Below are positions 23,941 to 35,993 of a stretch of DNA of 64,000 nucleotides, in pieces (position 1 is the stretch's first letter; each line of letters starts with the position of its first letter). Both the position numbers and the translations under genes were made by a program. The DNA lies in NCBI GenBank assembly GCA_963930645.1, contig OZ005648.1:249217436-249281435 (forward strand), in the 5' to 3' direction. The notes beneath the pieces are model-generated. The model was given only the letters and a program-made list of their open reading frames with translations, ran no database searches and was not told the origin of the DNA. Origin of the DNA: Salticus scenicus. Taxonomy: Eukaryota; Arthropoda; Arachnida; Araneae; Salticidae.

Positions 23941-25810
23941 ACCTTCTTGTTTAATTTCGAACCCGCTTTTAATCAAAGCGTCATTCAAAGCCAAATCCAT
24001 TTAGATAGACAAAAGTAATTCTGAAAAACTAGAAATCCTATTTTCATTAAGGTTTCTTTAAAATGCTAATAAAATTTGAACTCAATAATTAAATAATAAT
24101 TAAGTATAAATAAGTATAATTAAAGTATTTTATCAGTTATTATTATTATTATTATTATTTTTTTTTTTGGTGGAACTTTATTATGAATAATTAAGTATAA
24201 TTTATTAAAATAGTTTATCATTTAAAATTAAAGTATTTTATCGAAACTTAATTTTCATTATCAATTTTTCAACCTTATAAAATAATAATTTAATTCTCAA
24301 AATTATTTCTCTGAAATATACAGGCTTACAAACTTATATTAATGTATTTGCAAATTGAAGAATATGAGAATTATTTTTTTTAATTTTTCACAAATTGAGG
24401 GGTAAAAATGAAGCTGCATGAAAATAAAATTTCGCGTGACTAACGTAATTTGACCAATGATGGAAAATAAGACACCCTTAAAATGTAATATTTTAGTAAT
24501 ATATGTAATTTAAAAATAAAATAAATAAAATAAAATAAAATAAATAAATAAAATAAAATAAATAAATACAAAATAAAATTCTCTTTTAATTTTTAAGAAA
24601 TTTTAGTTGTTTCGTCTTTTACATTTACACTTTAATGAAGAGGTAATTTTTCATTTAACTGTACAGGGCCATACAAGTACACTTCCTTCAGCAATTGGAA
24701 TACAATTATGAGTAAGACACTTAAACCCCTGCTTTTTTTTTTTTTTTTTTTTTTTTTTTTGTACAGTGTATGTTTAACAAAAAGAGAAAAAAAGAAAGAA
24801 AGAAAGATAGCTGTTAAAAATCAGATGTAAGTTTTATTTTTTGGTTCTGAGGTTTAAATTTTAATATAATTAGATTCCTTTTAAAGTATTGATCACTTAA
24901 ACATTTAGTAAATAAATTTAGTAAAGAATAGCATGTAGAAGTATTAGTTTTAAAATATAAAAGTTTATCTTAATACCAACTAAATTAAAAATTATTGAAA
25001 GCCTCCCAATTCTTATAATCCAGTTAACTGAAATTTATAGAAAAATTCAAACTTTTCGTTTCACGACTCCGTACCCACTTTCAATCAGAAAATCAATTGC
25101 GAAGGAAATTTTAATAGACAACAGTAAAACAGAGAGGGAGAGATCTTGTTCTCATAAATTTACAAAGTGTTATAAATTTTATAAAAAAGTAATGATAATA
25201 AATGAAGTAAAAATAAGTATAAATATTAAAGTACCAGTATATAACCCCGTCAAAAATGACGGAATGTGAACGATAAATCTTGAAAACAATGTTTAGATAA
25301 TGAAGATTACCACGTGATCATTCAATTGTATTTTCAGTTTTTGTTTATAAATCAAATGTGTTTCGATATTTTCTAATTTTCGTTCTGAAATTTAAAAAAT
25401 TCTACCCGATCAATAAATATGAATGACAATAAAAAAACTGCTGGTTGACAAAAAATATAGGCCCGAAAACACAACAGCAACAACACATCCCAGTGTTCCG
25501 TTAAGTGCTCTATTTAAAGTCCTCATAATAAGAATAATCTAGTGTGTCACTCACACGACTTTCTCTTACCCTGAAATTTAATGCTATAAGTACAGGTTGG
25601 AGATTAAGAGGTAAGATAACGTGTACTGTTATGTAAACCTATGTTAAAAAATTCAAATTAGGGTTCGGAAGAGTTTTATATGATAATTAGTTCTGGACCC
25701 CCTCAACCCCCCGTTTCATTAATACACCTACATTTATATAGAATTTAATTCGGTTATTAAAAAATAATTCAGTTTAAAAAAAATAATTTATTAAAATTAT
25801 TAATTTAAAA

Positions 25811-26147
25811 AGTTATCTTGTATGATAATACAGACGATTTCCATATTAGAGAAATAGTATAACACTAAATATCCAAAAAAAAGTTGAATTTATTCTCAAT
25901 ATTAAAGTAAAAAAAAAAAAAAAATGTTAAAAATGAAAGAAATCAATAACTTTATTTTAAATTATTGTAGATCGATGGTTCAACCATTCGTTTTAAAGGT
26001 ATTGGCGAGATCTTTTGAAAGATACCCATCATGAAAATTTACTCCACTCGAGGGAGGACATCTACCCCAGGGGGGGAGGCGAGGCTCCTACATACACAAA
26101 AAAAAAAATTTCCCAGTTGACTATCTCTATTACAAAAAATATGTATT
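25811..26147 (+). repeat. Dispersed repeat R1, copy B
   Basis: This is the longest forward R1 copy. It opens with tatgataatacagacgattt and ccatattagag, has a poly-A run, then gatcgatggttcaaccatt, ttaaaggtattggcgagatc, a purine-rich G tract and cagttgactatctctatta. The inverted copy at 61485-61815 covers the same landmarks. Confidence 0.7.
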
Positions 26148-26194
26148 CGTTTCATTTGGATTAGTGCAGTCTATAGATGTTAAATTATACTTAC

Positions 26195-26515
26195 CTGCAA
26201 TTTCCCCCATAGACGTAATGTATTTGAATACTTTTGAATGTCCCTGTACACGACCCATTTGCTTCATCTGAACGAAAAGCTTACTGTAGCATCCCTATAT
26301 GATACACATTTATAATACCGAGTTTGGAATTTCTGCTACTATTTGTTCTTGAGATATGCTGATAACAGACACACAGACAGACACAGAGACCATTCGCTAA
26401 AAACGTGATTTTCGTATTCAGGGGACCTCAGAACATGTAAGTATAACAAAAACTCACGTTCGAAAATTTGACCCTAAAACAATACTTTCTCGACCCTATG
26501 GGTAAGAGGAAGTAA
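26195..26515 (+). repeat. Dispersed repeat R2, copy A
   Basis: Landmarks are tagacgtaatgtatttgaat, gtccctgtacacga, gatatgctgataacagacac, a cagacacacagacagac stretch, gctaaaaacgtgatttt, ggggacctcagaacatg, ccctaaaacaatactttctc, and a terminal imperfect palindrome from tactttctcgaccc to gggtaagaggaagta. The closest relative is at 42690-42996. Confidence 0.7.
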
Positions 26516-26577
26516 ATAACGATTCACTTCATTTTACCAAAATACATTTTTTTAAGACTATCGAGGATCCTGTTTCC

Positions 26578-27452
26578 AAATACGTAAGCGAAGTTTGACG
26601 TCACTGACCGTCCATGGATGCAAGAAATGATTCCCTATGTTAATCGTCCATTGTATTTTTTGTAAAAAATTATTAAAAATCGAGGAAAATTATTTTCCGA
26701 TTTTAATACCCGTATTTGGGTATAGGTATGATATCGTATCCATGTGTTAGATTGAGTTATTTTGCTGTCAAATTGACAAAATTTTAAATTTCAAAACTGT
26801 GTCACCTTTGGCGTTTTTTGTATTTGGCGATTAAAAACATACTACGAAAATATACATGCCAGATGTTTATTTTCGTAATATGTATTGTACGATATATTGT
26901 TTCATATAATTCACTTAAAATAACCATGATTTTTGAAAGGAATGAAATATGTTCGCCAAATAATTTGGCGATATATTTTTTCCGCCAAGGATGACAGATA
27001 TATTAAATCTATTCCGCTGCAACATATGAGTATCTTATATCAGACACTTTATTTAAACATTTGAAAACAAATTTGACTTCAAATTATGATAGAATATTTA
27101 TCATTTTCCTTTTAATTAGTATATTAGTTAGATATTTATTGTGTAAATATCATCCTTTGAAATGAAATGTTTATGTTTTCAATCAAATATGGAAGTTTGC
27201 TATTTTATTTTTCTAAAGTTTTGAAATTTAAAATTTAAATTTTATCAATTTTACAGCAAAAACAACTTAATCTAACGCACGCACACGATAACGAATACAT
27301 ATCTATACCGAAATATGGGAATTAAAATCGGGAAATAATTTTCCTCAATTTTTAATAATTTTTTACAAAAAATCCAACGGGCGATTAACATAGGAAATCT
27401 TTTTCTTGCATCCACTGACGCCCAGTGACGTCATCACTTTGCTTGCGTATTT
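26578..27452. mobile_element. Large foldback element with ~230-bp arms
   Basis: The left arm (26578 to about 26809) and right arm (about 27222-27452) are inverted copies. Shared blocks include tggatgcaagaaa, tttttgtaaaaaattattaa, gaggaaaattattt and aaatttcaaaact. A TGACGTCA-type site lies near the outer end of each arm. The 410-bp centre has further short palindromes (ttcgccaaataatttggcga). No transposase frame is present. It may be a foldback or MULE-like non-autonomous element. Confidence 0.75.
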
Positions 27453-27485
27453 TCTAACTAACTATCTAATAATTACAGACACTCC

Positions 27486-27780
27486 ATGCTAACCCAAATT
27501 CACCTCTACTCTATACTCCCAAGTAGCTATCTCACCCACAACATCGCCAAAATATCCAGGATCCAGCTGGGGACTTTCTCATTCTCAACCGAACATTTTA
27601 TCTTGACTCGACATTATCACCTTAGACTACCCTACTTTCAATACTCATTTCAACTGGTGACCTTTACTTGCCCAACCAAACATTCTATCCCAACTATAAC
27701 TTTACATTAATTTCAAAACTAAAATCAACTGGCGACATTTACGTACTGAACTCGACTCCAATCATACCATACAATGTAAA
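27486..27780 (+). repeat. C-rich, G-poor segment with degenerate ~75-90-bp units
   Basis: Three phrases of the form ctgg.gac.ttt recur at about 27566, 27654 and 27729, each followed by related text (tctcaaccgaac, tgcccaaccaaac, tactgaactcgac). The strand is strikingly poor in G. The frame 27486-27710 appears to be open because of composition. It may be an eroded minisatellite. Confidence 0.4.
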
Positions 27781-29575
27781 CAAATAATGAAGCTTGATAA
27801 AAATATTTAAAGACTTTAATATGTTTTTACAAATATATTTTAAGATTTTTAAGGCTTTAATATGTTTTAGAAATATTTTAAGCGTTTTTTTTTTAATGAA
27901 ACAGTCAAAGAGTCGTTCATTCGCAATTAAAGAGTTGTCCATTTGGAATTTGTATTTTCTGAATGGCAACAAATTATGTTTGTTTTTATTTGGCATTGCG
28001 TTGTTTATAATCATGAAGTTACATAATTCTATTTATAGGTTCATGTTTATAATAGCCAGTGATCCGTTATATTTAATTAAACATTTAAACATTACAATTG
28101 AATAGTTTTTCAAGGTTTTAGAGGGAATAAATAACAATATGTGCGATACAAAACATGTATGAAAATGATATGTATGTTTTCGTAAGTTGAATTGAACAAA
28201 TGGGGAAAAAAAAATGGCTGCCAAAAGTCTCTGTTTTGAAGCGGTGTAAACCGGAATCGTGAATGACAGATGAGGGTCATTATATATATTAATGTTACCA
28301 TGGTAAACGAGAAAATTAATTCAATTCAGTATATCATAAAAACACTAACTTGAAAAAAAAAAAAAAAAGAAAAAAAAAAAAAAAGAAATGAAAAAAATCA
28401 TCAAATTCAAAAATATTAAAACCCTCTAATTATTAAATTTCAGTTCAGTAAAACCTATTGAAATAATTTCATTTTCAAGTTTATTATTTAATTTCATATC
28501 CGCTTTTGACCAGTACATTAATCAATGTTGAAACTATTTAGATAGAAAGAATTAAATCAGAAAAATATCTCTATTATATTGAAATTCATTAAAATATTTC
28601 CCGAGTTAAAAATTTAAAAAATAGATTTAGTAAAGTTATATGAACTTCTGTTTCATTTTATAATCAATTTTAAACGAAGCATCAATTAAAGACAAACCCA
28701 TTCAATACACAGAAGTAAATCGGAAAACCAAGAAATACTTTTAAAAATTTAGTGAATAGATTTAGTAGAGCCAGATAAAAGTTTAATTTGAAATTAAAAA
28801 AATTATCTTGAGAATTAAATACAAAAAAGCATATAGAAATAATGTAATTTTTTAACTTTTTATTTCACTTTATACAAGTTTTTATTCATGGCATCAAACA
28901 AAGCCGAACCCGTATAGATAAGACAGAAAAAAATTTGAAAAACAGGAAACCACATATAAACAAAAGTAAAGCAAGAAAACAAGAAATACTATTAAAAATT
29001 TAGTAAATAAATTTAGGGGTTTCAGTTAGTTAAATTTATATATGTACATATATACATATATATATATATATATATATTTAAGAATGTTCAGAATCAAATA
29101 TTTAAGCCTCTAATTCTAAAATTCCATTTAATTAAAAAGCATATAAAAAGAATTTCATTTTCAAAATGTTTGTTTCACTTCGTACTCGTTTTTAACCTCG
29201 GCATCAATTATAGCCGAACGCATTTAAATTGAGAAAAATAAATCGGAAAAACTAGAATAAAAAAAAATAGGGACTAGTTTAATAAGGAAATAGTAAAGCA
29301 GGAAGTCTAGAAATATCATTAAAAATATAGTGAATAAATTTAGTGAAGTCAAACAGATAAAAAGTTTAATTTGAAAATTTAAAATTAATCAAATACTGAA
29401 AGCTTTTAATTCTTGAAATCCATTTAACTAAACAGCAGATAAAAATAATTTAATTTCCGAATTTTTTGTTTCACTCGGTACCCGCTTTTAACCATGGCAT
29501 CAATCAAAGCCGAACCCATTTAGATAGACAAAAGTAAATCGGAAAAAACAAGAAATCCTATTTTCATGCTGAAAG

Positions 29576-31641
29576 AGATACAATCCCTAAGGTTTAGAGG
29601 GCCCCGGGTTAGAACATATACATTTCACACATCGAAACGGCGTAATACAAGCAGGGGCTTTTAGAGAAGTGAACGAAAGAGGGAAAAAAGTGGTGCCCTG
29701 CAATGTATCGCTTACAGCTGAATAACAGCACTCCATGTTCGTAGCCTAGTCACGAACAGCTTTTGCCAAGTAAGTAATCTTTGCTGCCCGATTGACGGTA
29801 TCTGTTACAGATGCTTGGTGGGTAGATTTTTGGAGTACTGATCTCGAAACAAACCAAAAAAAAAAAAAATAGTGTTGGATAAGAATGCGAAAGGTTGGCT
29901 TCGATTTCTAAACGAGATGATTATCTGTGCCATTTATATATTTTTTCCTTTGATACTTTTTTTTTTGGCAAGAATGGTTTTTTCTCACTAATATGATGAT
30001 GTTACTTCTTGGATATACGTGATTTGGAATTTAAAATATTGGTTATACATGCAAGAGAAGATTCAAGCTAATATGAATAAGAGGTGTTGATTTTATGGTT
30101 GGATTCCTCATAACGCGTGCAAAAATCACTTTTAACACCCCGAAATTTTATACGTATATGTAATCAGAAATGTTTGAGTAATATATGTTATAGATCCAAA
30201 AATTTTACGACATATAATAACAATATGTTTTAATTGGCTTATAATTTTTTACTTTGAAGTGTCCTGGTAATTAATGCAAGCTAAAATGCAAAACACGCAA
30301 ACATATAAATTGCACAATAATAGTGATGAAATCAAAAACTTTTATATTTCTCTTAACAGTTTAAACAAACACACGTTATAACTACAAAAATAAATAACTT
30401 TAATTATCTAAACGAAAAAATGATAATTTTATACCTTGAAAATATCAGCTGTTTTATTCAGATAATCAAAATAACCAACAATATAATTACCAAACTTCGT
30501 ACTTTTTTTTTTCTTTCTTTTTTTTTTTTTTCTTTTTTTTTTTTTTTTGTCAGAACGCTCTATCCTATTTAATAACGGCACATTGGTGTAAAAATGCGAT
30601 AACTATATTTCTGCACAAAAATAGTGGTCTTAAAATAGGCGGAAATTCCTGATCTTCGAAAGTGTCCTGAAAAAAGGGCAAGGAATACAACCCCCTCACC
30701 AATGCATAAACTGGTTATAAAATAATTGTATATTTATTTAAAAGCACAAAACCTTTTAATGATGTGCAAGGAAATTAGAAACATTAAACCTCTAATGATA
30801 ATAATAATAATAATAATAATAAAATGAAATGTACATCTTATTCCATTTTACTGCTTAATGAACAAAACAAACATGAAAGATGAAGGTGCATTAATCATTA
30901 AAAATGTATGATAAATACATTTGCCACTTTATATGCAGATAATTATTACACCACTTGTAAATACTGCCGTTCTTGCAATTCGGAGTAAGTAAACGTTTTC
31001 AAAATATCTCCATGTCATTTATCAGGGATAGAATAAATTTCAGCCACAGTTAGATAAAAAAATTAAACAAATAAAATAAAGCCTAATCATGAAAGCTGCC
31101 GTAAAACTCCCAGAGCACTTAACTCTCGTAACATGCAAAAAGAATATGCATTTTTAGAATGAAATGCACTTAGAGGATTCTGCAGGATATTTCTATTGCC
31201 TAAATGAAAACAGAAGCATATTTATTTGACTCTTCAGTATAAATTGTACCCTTCTGTACAAAAAAAATTGTGTAAGCAGGAAGAACTACCGATTCACACT
31301 AGAAACTTATCATAAAGTGAAAATGAAATATAAACTTTTACATTGCCGTCACACAATTAATCAAACTTGTGGAATTTTTGTTAAAAACAATCTAAGATTT
31401 ATTGCATCATAGGCAAGCCATATGACAAAATAAGTACCAAGAAGCATTTGGTGCACTCACAATACTACGTAATGATAGGCTGTTGGCTATTTACATTAAT
31501 GACCGTTGAAGTGACATCTTCCACACGCTGCAGAGCTCAAAACATTTTCTTCGACAATTCCATGATGACCCTTTTATAAAATTTGAGATCATGCCATATA
31601 CAGCACGCGATGTCACTGCTCTTCAACATACATTTATAGTA
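29576..31641. other. Spacer with a GC-richer head
   Basis: The patch at about 29590-29850 has ordinary complexity and includes a good splice-donor-like caagtaagtaatc near 29767, but no sustained frame leads into it. It could be a non-coding exon or a repeat fragment. The rest is AT-rich, with long pyrimidine runs at about 30501-30548 and (AAT)n at about 30798-30823. Confidence 0.35.
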
Positions 31642-31828
31642 CAGTTGAACCTCGTTAACATGAACCTCAAGGAGGATAAAAAAATCTGTTCATGTTATCA
31701 GTAGTTCATGCTATCTGTAACAAATCTTCATATAACTAAAGCAATGTTCATTTTGACGGGGATTGTGGAAACAGTTCATGTTATAAGTAATTCACATTAA
31801 CAGTGTTCACGTTAACGAGGTTCAATTG
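31642..31828. mobile_element. pogo/Tigger-like MITE
   Basis: The ends cagttgaacctcgttaac and gttaacgaggttcaattg form strong inverted repeats flanked by TA (31640-31641 and 31829-31830). The 187-bp interior has repeated gttcatgttat phrases. It is related to 6829-6972. Confidence 0.8.
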
Positions 31829-32026
31829 TATATGAAATGCTGTAATAATAACAACGAGATTGTGGCCGCTCTCGTAGAAAATTTTGTATGATGAATAGCT
31901 ATGTGTTTCAAGATGTACATAGTTCCATCAATAAACTCAATTTTTTTTAGATGAGCACCAACTTTACTTTTCTTTAATGTGACTCCCCATTTCTCTAAGT
32001 TGTTCAGAGGCTTGGATTTCATTTCT

Positions 32027-32267
32027 GTTGTTGTTGTTGTTTCTTATGCCACTCAGAAATTCCGAGCCCCGGTAGTGGAACTAACCGGGTTTAAGGCAGG
32101 AGGGGTGCGTCATTCCGTTTTTCAGAGGAGCGCCCACTAGGGAGGAAGTACGTCTTAGCTCCAGAAGCTGGCGATAGATGGCAGCACCAGCAAACAACAG
32201 GAACTCGAATTTTGATCCGGGACAAGGCTGAGTTAAAACCCATGTTCCGGTACCCCCAGAGGTATAA
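32027..32267 (-). mobile_element. SINE with perfect 13-bp target-site duplication
   Basis: The exact duplicate ggatttcatttct flanks the insert at 32014-32026 and 32268-32280. Read on the minus strand, the 241-bp element begins at 32267 and ends in an (AAC)n tail, seen as (GTT)n at about 32027-32041. It has no coding capacity. A B-box-like aattcgagttcc can be seen on the minus strand, but the tRNA origin of the head is unclear. The long perfect duplication indicates LINE-mediated retrotransposition that is not very old. Confidence 0.8.
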
Positions 32268-32495
32268 GGATTTCATTTCTAAAAACTGCGTTTGATTCAT
32301 TTAATAATGTTACCCACTGTCACTTTTTGGTAATTTTTTTTAATATCCCTGACATGCATCAATGCTTGATCTGTTAATCGTTTAAATCTCGTTTCAACTT
32401 AACTTATGGTACAGCTTACGATGACTGTAACTTAAAGAAATTTAGCTTGGAGAAATTTGTATATTCAAAATTATTTGATGTTTATATACTAAATA

Positions 32496-32739
32496 ATTTG
32501 ATGTTCATATACTAAAAAATTACGTAAATTACAGAAAATACTCACTTATAAATTCCAGAAATTTTAAAACAAGGATTAAAATAAAGATATTTAAAAAATA
32601 ACTTCAAAAGCCCATACGTAGTATTTAAAAAGAATAAAATCAATAAATCATTCTGTGAAGCCTTACACTTGAACAATAAATTAGTTATCCAATAATTAAA
32701 AAAAGTACTTGGAAAAACAAACGAGGAATAATTTTTCAA

Positions 32740-32770
<31 letters not shown>

Positions 32771-33375
32771 AATAATAATAGTAAAGATATTCAAATTTTA
32801 TTATCAAAATTGATATTGTTAACTAAACTACAAATAAACAAAAATAAAATTTTATTTAAACTTGAACATGAAAATATGAAAAGAAATTTTTTACGAGAAT
32901 TACGAGCATAATTTGACGTTTATATACTAAAAAATTATGTAAATTAGAGAAAGTACTCACTTATAAATTCCAGCAATTTTAAAGCAAGGATTAAAATAAT
33001 GCTATTTAAAAAATAACTTCAAAAGCCCATATACGGAGTACTTAAAAAGAACGAAATCGATAAATCTTTCTATAAAGCCTTACACTTCAACAATAAATTA
33101 CTTATCCAATAATTAAATATGTACTTTAAAAAACAAACAAGGAACAGTTTCTCAAAATAATAGTAATAATAATAATATAATAATAATAATAATAATATAA
33201 TAATAATAATAATAATAATATAATAATAATAATAATAATAATAATATAATAATAATAATTAAGATATTCAAATTTTATTATCAAAATTGATATTGTTAAC
33301 TGAACTACAAATAAGTCATAAACAAAATTTTATTTAAACTTAAACAGGAAAATATGAACAGAAATTTTTCCCCGC
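32496..33375. repeat. Tandem duplication, ~414-bp period
   Basis: Copy 1 (32496-32896) and copy 2 (32910-33375) are strongly similar throughout. Shared blocks include actcacttataaattccag, aataacttcaaaagcccata, aataaatta.ttatccaata and attatcaaaattgatattgt. Both contain a simple repeat at the same internal place: (AAAT)n/(AAT)n in copy 1 and a long (AAT)n/(AATAT) array at about 33157-33260 in copy 2. The minus-strand frame open in copy 1 (32542-32739) is broken in copy 2, so coding is not supported. Confidence 0.8.
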
Positions 33376-33499
33376 AAGAAAAATACATTAATGCTATTTT
33401 TATTCGTATTTTACAAAAAGCGTAGGGCTGAACTATATTTGGTTAATCAACTGAAAAATAAATTTGATTAGAATAAAATTTATAGAACAAGTTTAGGTT

Positions 33500-33770
33500 T
33501 AGGTACGCAGTGGACTATTAACGATGGTCTCGGATTCACCTCTAGCTGTGGTCCAGAGACATGCCATCACATTTTTTATCCTCTCTGGAGGGATGACTCC
33601 CCAAATTCAATAACTACTACAGGTATTTATTTTATGGAACATAGTGAACGTCGCAACCATGACTCATTTTACGCATACACCAGCCGCTATAAATGTATAC
33701 AACATATTTGACCAGCTCGTGTATTAAACCCACAATCCCTGATTAAGAGCTCTACGGTCTATTAAGTAAA
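33500..33770 (-). mobile_element. tRNA-Lys-derived SINE
   Basis: On the minus strand a tRNA-like head lies at about 33765-33710: gtagagctcttaatc (matching the D-stem/anticodon part of tRNA-Lys(CTT)) followed by the B-box-like gtgggtttaatac. The body continues to about 33500 through ggagtcatccctccagagag and gtgatggcatgtc. A truncated relative in the opposite orientation is at 39355-39505. No target duplication was identified. Confidence 0.6.
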
Positions 33771-33775
33771 AATAT

Positions 33776-35809
33776 TTAGAACCTGAATTCACAGAACAAA
33801 ATTTTAATCAGAAACGAAATTTTTTTCAATCTGCAATAGAAGCTTTACAACTTTTTCAGTAAGCTACTTAGAAAGAATAAAATATTATGAACCTTTTACC
33901 ATATTATGAAATGTAGTTGCAGATTTTGAAAGTAGAAAAAAAACAATTTAATGTGTATTTAAATACATGTAGCAAGATAAATTCATATTGTAGTAAAAAT
34001 CAACAGAAGAACGAAAAATCCTGCCACACTCATAAATACTGCTACACATTTTCATACGTGTCAGAGAAAAGTAGCTATCTTTGGTGAAATTGATAAAAAT
34101 TTGTAGGAGACCGACTTCGATTTCACTGACATGCACGCACAGAGACAAACACACGTACGCACGCACACGTAGCATGCAGTAAAATCATGCATCATTCATA
34201 AATTATAAAATAGTCCCCCTCCACCCCAACCCCCTTTTTAAGTCTGGTAACTATCATCAAAATGATTATCTTGTCAAACATTGAAATATTGTGCAGTGTT
34301 ACGATATTATCGAACAATATGAAGCAATAAGAACTGTTTTATGGCCCCCGAAAAATTATCATCTCACTTAAAATATTGGTGGATATTTCTTTCCCATTTT
34401 AAACCCCGTTCACACTTTGAATTTTAATGCAAGAGCATAAGATTTACACATTTATAAAAAATAAATGCGGTCCATCTGTCAGTCGTTCGAACAAACTCTC
34501 TAATATCATGTATCAAGATGAAATGTATTCTGGATTAAATTTTGAAATACGTCGACAACCCGGCTAAGTCATTCAATTCCTACCCCCATAACTGATTTGT
34601 ATGCTTAGCGGGTGCATGCAGAGTGTAAAAAAACGTTTTATCAACCATTCTGATGGAATGTTTTCCTCGGTAATGCGAAAACTGAGTAATGTGAACTGTG
34701 GTTTCATGCATTTCGGATATGCATTTTAATATATTACAGAAGTGTTTGAAATATGATGCTGCTGTGAAACTGCTTATATCCCTTGAGGTACATTATGGGC
34801 TTCAAACATATTTCACTTTGCAATTTACAGCTTTTTGATATTTAGATGGAACTATTTATATTCAGTTTAGAGTTTGTAATCAAAGACCATTTTATTCAAT
34901 ATTTAACAAAGTTTTTTTTTTTTTTTTATGAGATTAAAAATGGAATAGTGGCCACCATTTTGTAGAAAATTTAACAAAAATTCAATTTATTCTCACAATT
35001 TGTAAAAGCTATAATTTATAATACATTATTATTAGTAAGAATGTGTGTTGTGAATAAAAGTGGTTAGTAAAAATTGGATAACAGTCTGGGTGAAATTGTT
35101 GTTGTTTGCTTCGTCTTCGTTATTTTTTCGGTGTGAATTTTCTGATTGATTCTATTGAAATATGTTTTCGAAATCCATTTTATATACTATACACATACTC
35201 AGACCCAGGCACAATAAGTCTGGGCTTAGTGATAGTTAGTTGGGCTAAGAGACTCAACTTTCATGGTTCCTTAAAATTTCTATTTTTATTTATTTATTAC
35301 TTTTTTTTTTTTCAATTAAAGATTCTGTTAAAAATACCCATTTTCATTGAAACCAGTTGATTTCTCTTCACCTATTCAAACTTTGTAAAACAGTTTTTAA
35401 TATTACATGATATTACGAACTTATTATCTTACTTAAAAATTTATCAATGTGATAATACAGGCCTGAGAAATTGAAGTTTTTGCTGATTTTTATGTTATTT
35501 GGTGTGCTGTTTTTGAAAATGACCTTCATTTTTTCTCATCACGTCAGGATTTTTTGTAAGATTAATGTCGATATTTTGCTAAAATCCCATTTGAAAAGGA
35601 AGTTTTTTGAACAATTTTGCATGTACCATCCGGCAACAGTAGTTTTTATTCATTCTTGGTGAGGCAGACTGATTTTACAGTTCTTTTTCAGAAAAGTACA
35701 CAAACACCCTATTATGATTTTTACCTTTTGTCTTTTTAATGACTTCTTTTAAAATAATTAAACAACCATTAATAACTAAATGTTCAGAATGTCGAGTGGT
35801 ATCACTCTC
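33776..35809. other. AT-rich spacer, no gene seen
   Basis: Short chance frames only (33948-34175 minus, 35106-35360 and 35471-35662 plus), none with a domain. A (CA)-rich patch lies near 34130-34170 and a poly-T run at about 34913-34927. Confidence 0.55.
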
Positions 35810-35993
35810 GTTTATCACAGATCAATGGTTCAACCATTCGTTTTAAAAGTATTGGCGAGTTCTTTTGAAAGATACCAATATTAAAAAAAATTGCCTTCCC
35901 TAAGAGGTAAGCGGTGTTCCTACATATACAAATCCCCCCCCCCCTCTAGTACTTTCAACCAATACTTTTTCCTATTAAATACAGAAAAAGTAT
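35810..35993 (+). repeat. Dispersed repeat R1, copy C, palindrome-ended
   Basis: Carries gatcaatggttcaaccattc, ttaaaagtattggcgag and gaaagatacc, then a C-run. It finishes in an imperfect palindrome (tactttttcctatt...acagaaaaagta) at about 35963-35992, resembling the R2 terminal palindrome. Confidence 0.6.

Larger units (their letters stand above)
23941..29575 (-). repeat. Degenerate, partly tandem repeat family (at least seven cores)
   Basis: A core of about 100 bp recurs at about 23955, 25058, 28480, 28650, 28862, 29165 and 29468. The last five lie 165-305 bp apart. On the plus strand the core carries forms of tttcac..cgtacccgcttttaa, gcatcaatcaaagccgaacc and catttagatagacaaaagta. Flanking pieces (tttagtaaataaatttagt..., aattcttgaaatcca) repeat in the same order. 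On the minus strand most cores keep a short shared frame of about 16 codons (form ALIDAMVKSGY). Unrelated insertions (R1, R2, a foldback) separate the first two cores from the rest. Confidence 0.6.

Noticed and set aside
32542..32739. 65-aa minus-strand frame in tandem copy 1, with a donor-like gtgagtac near its end
   Set aside because: The corresponding frame in the second copy (32910-33375) is interrupted by several stops, so coding is not supported.
33157..33260. Regular short repeats that could suggest a CRISPR-like array
   Set aside because: It is an (AAT)n/(AATAT) simple repeat in eukaryotic DNA, with no spacers and no cas genes.
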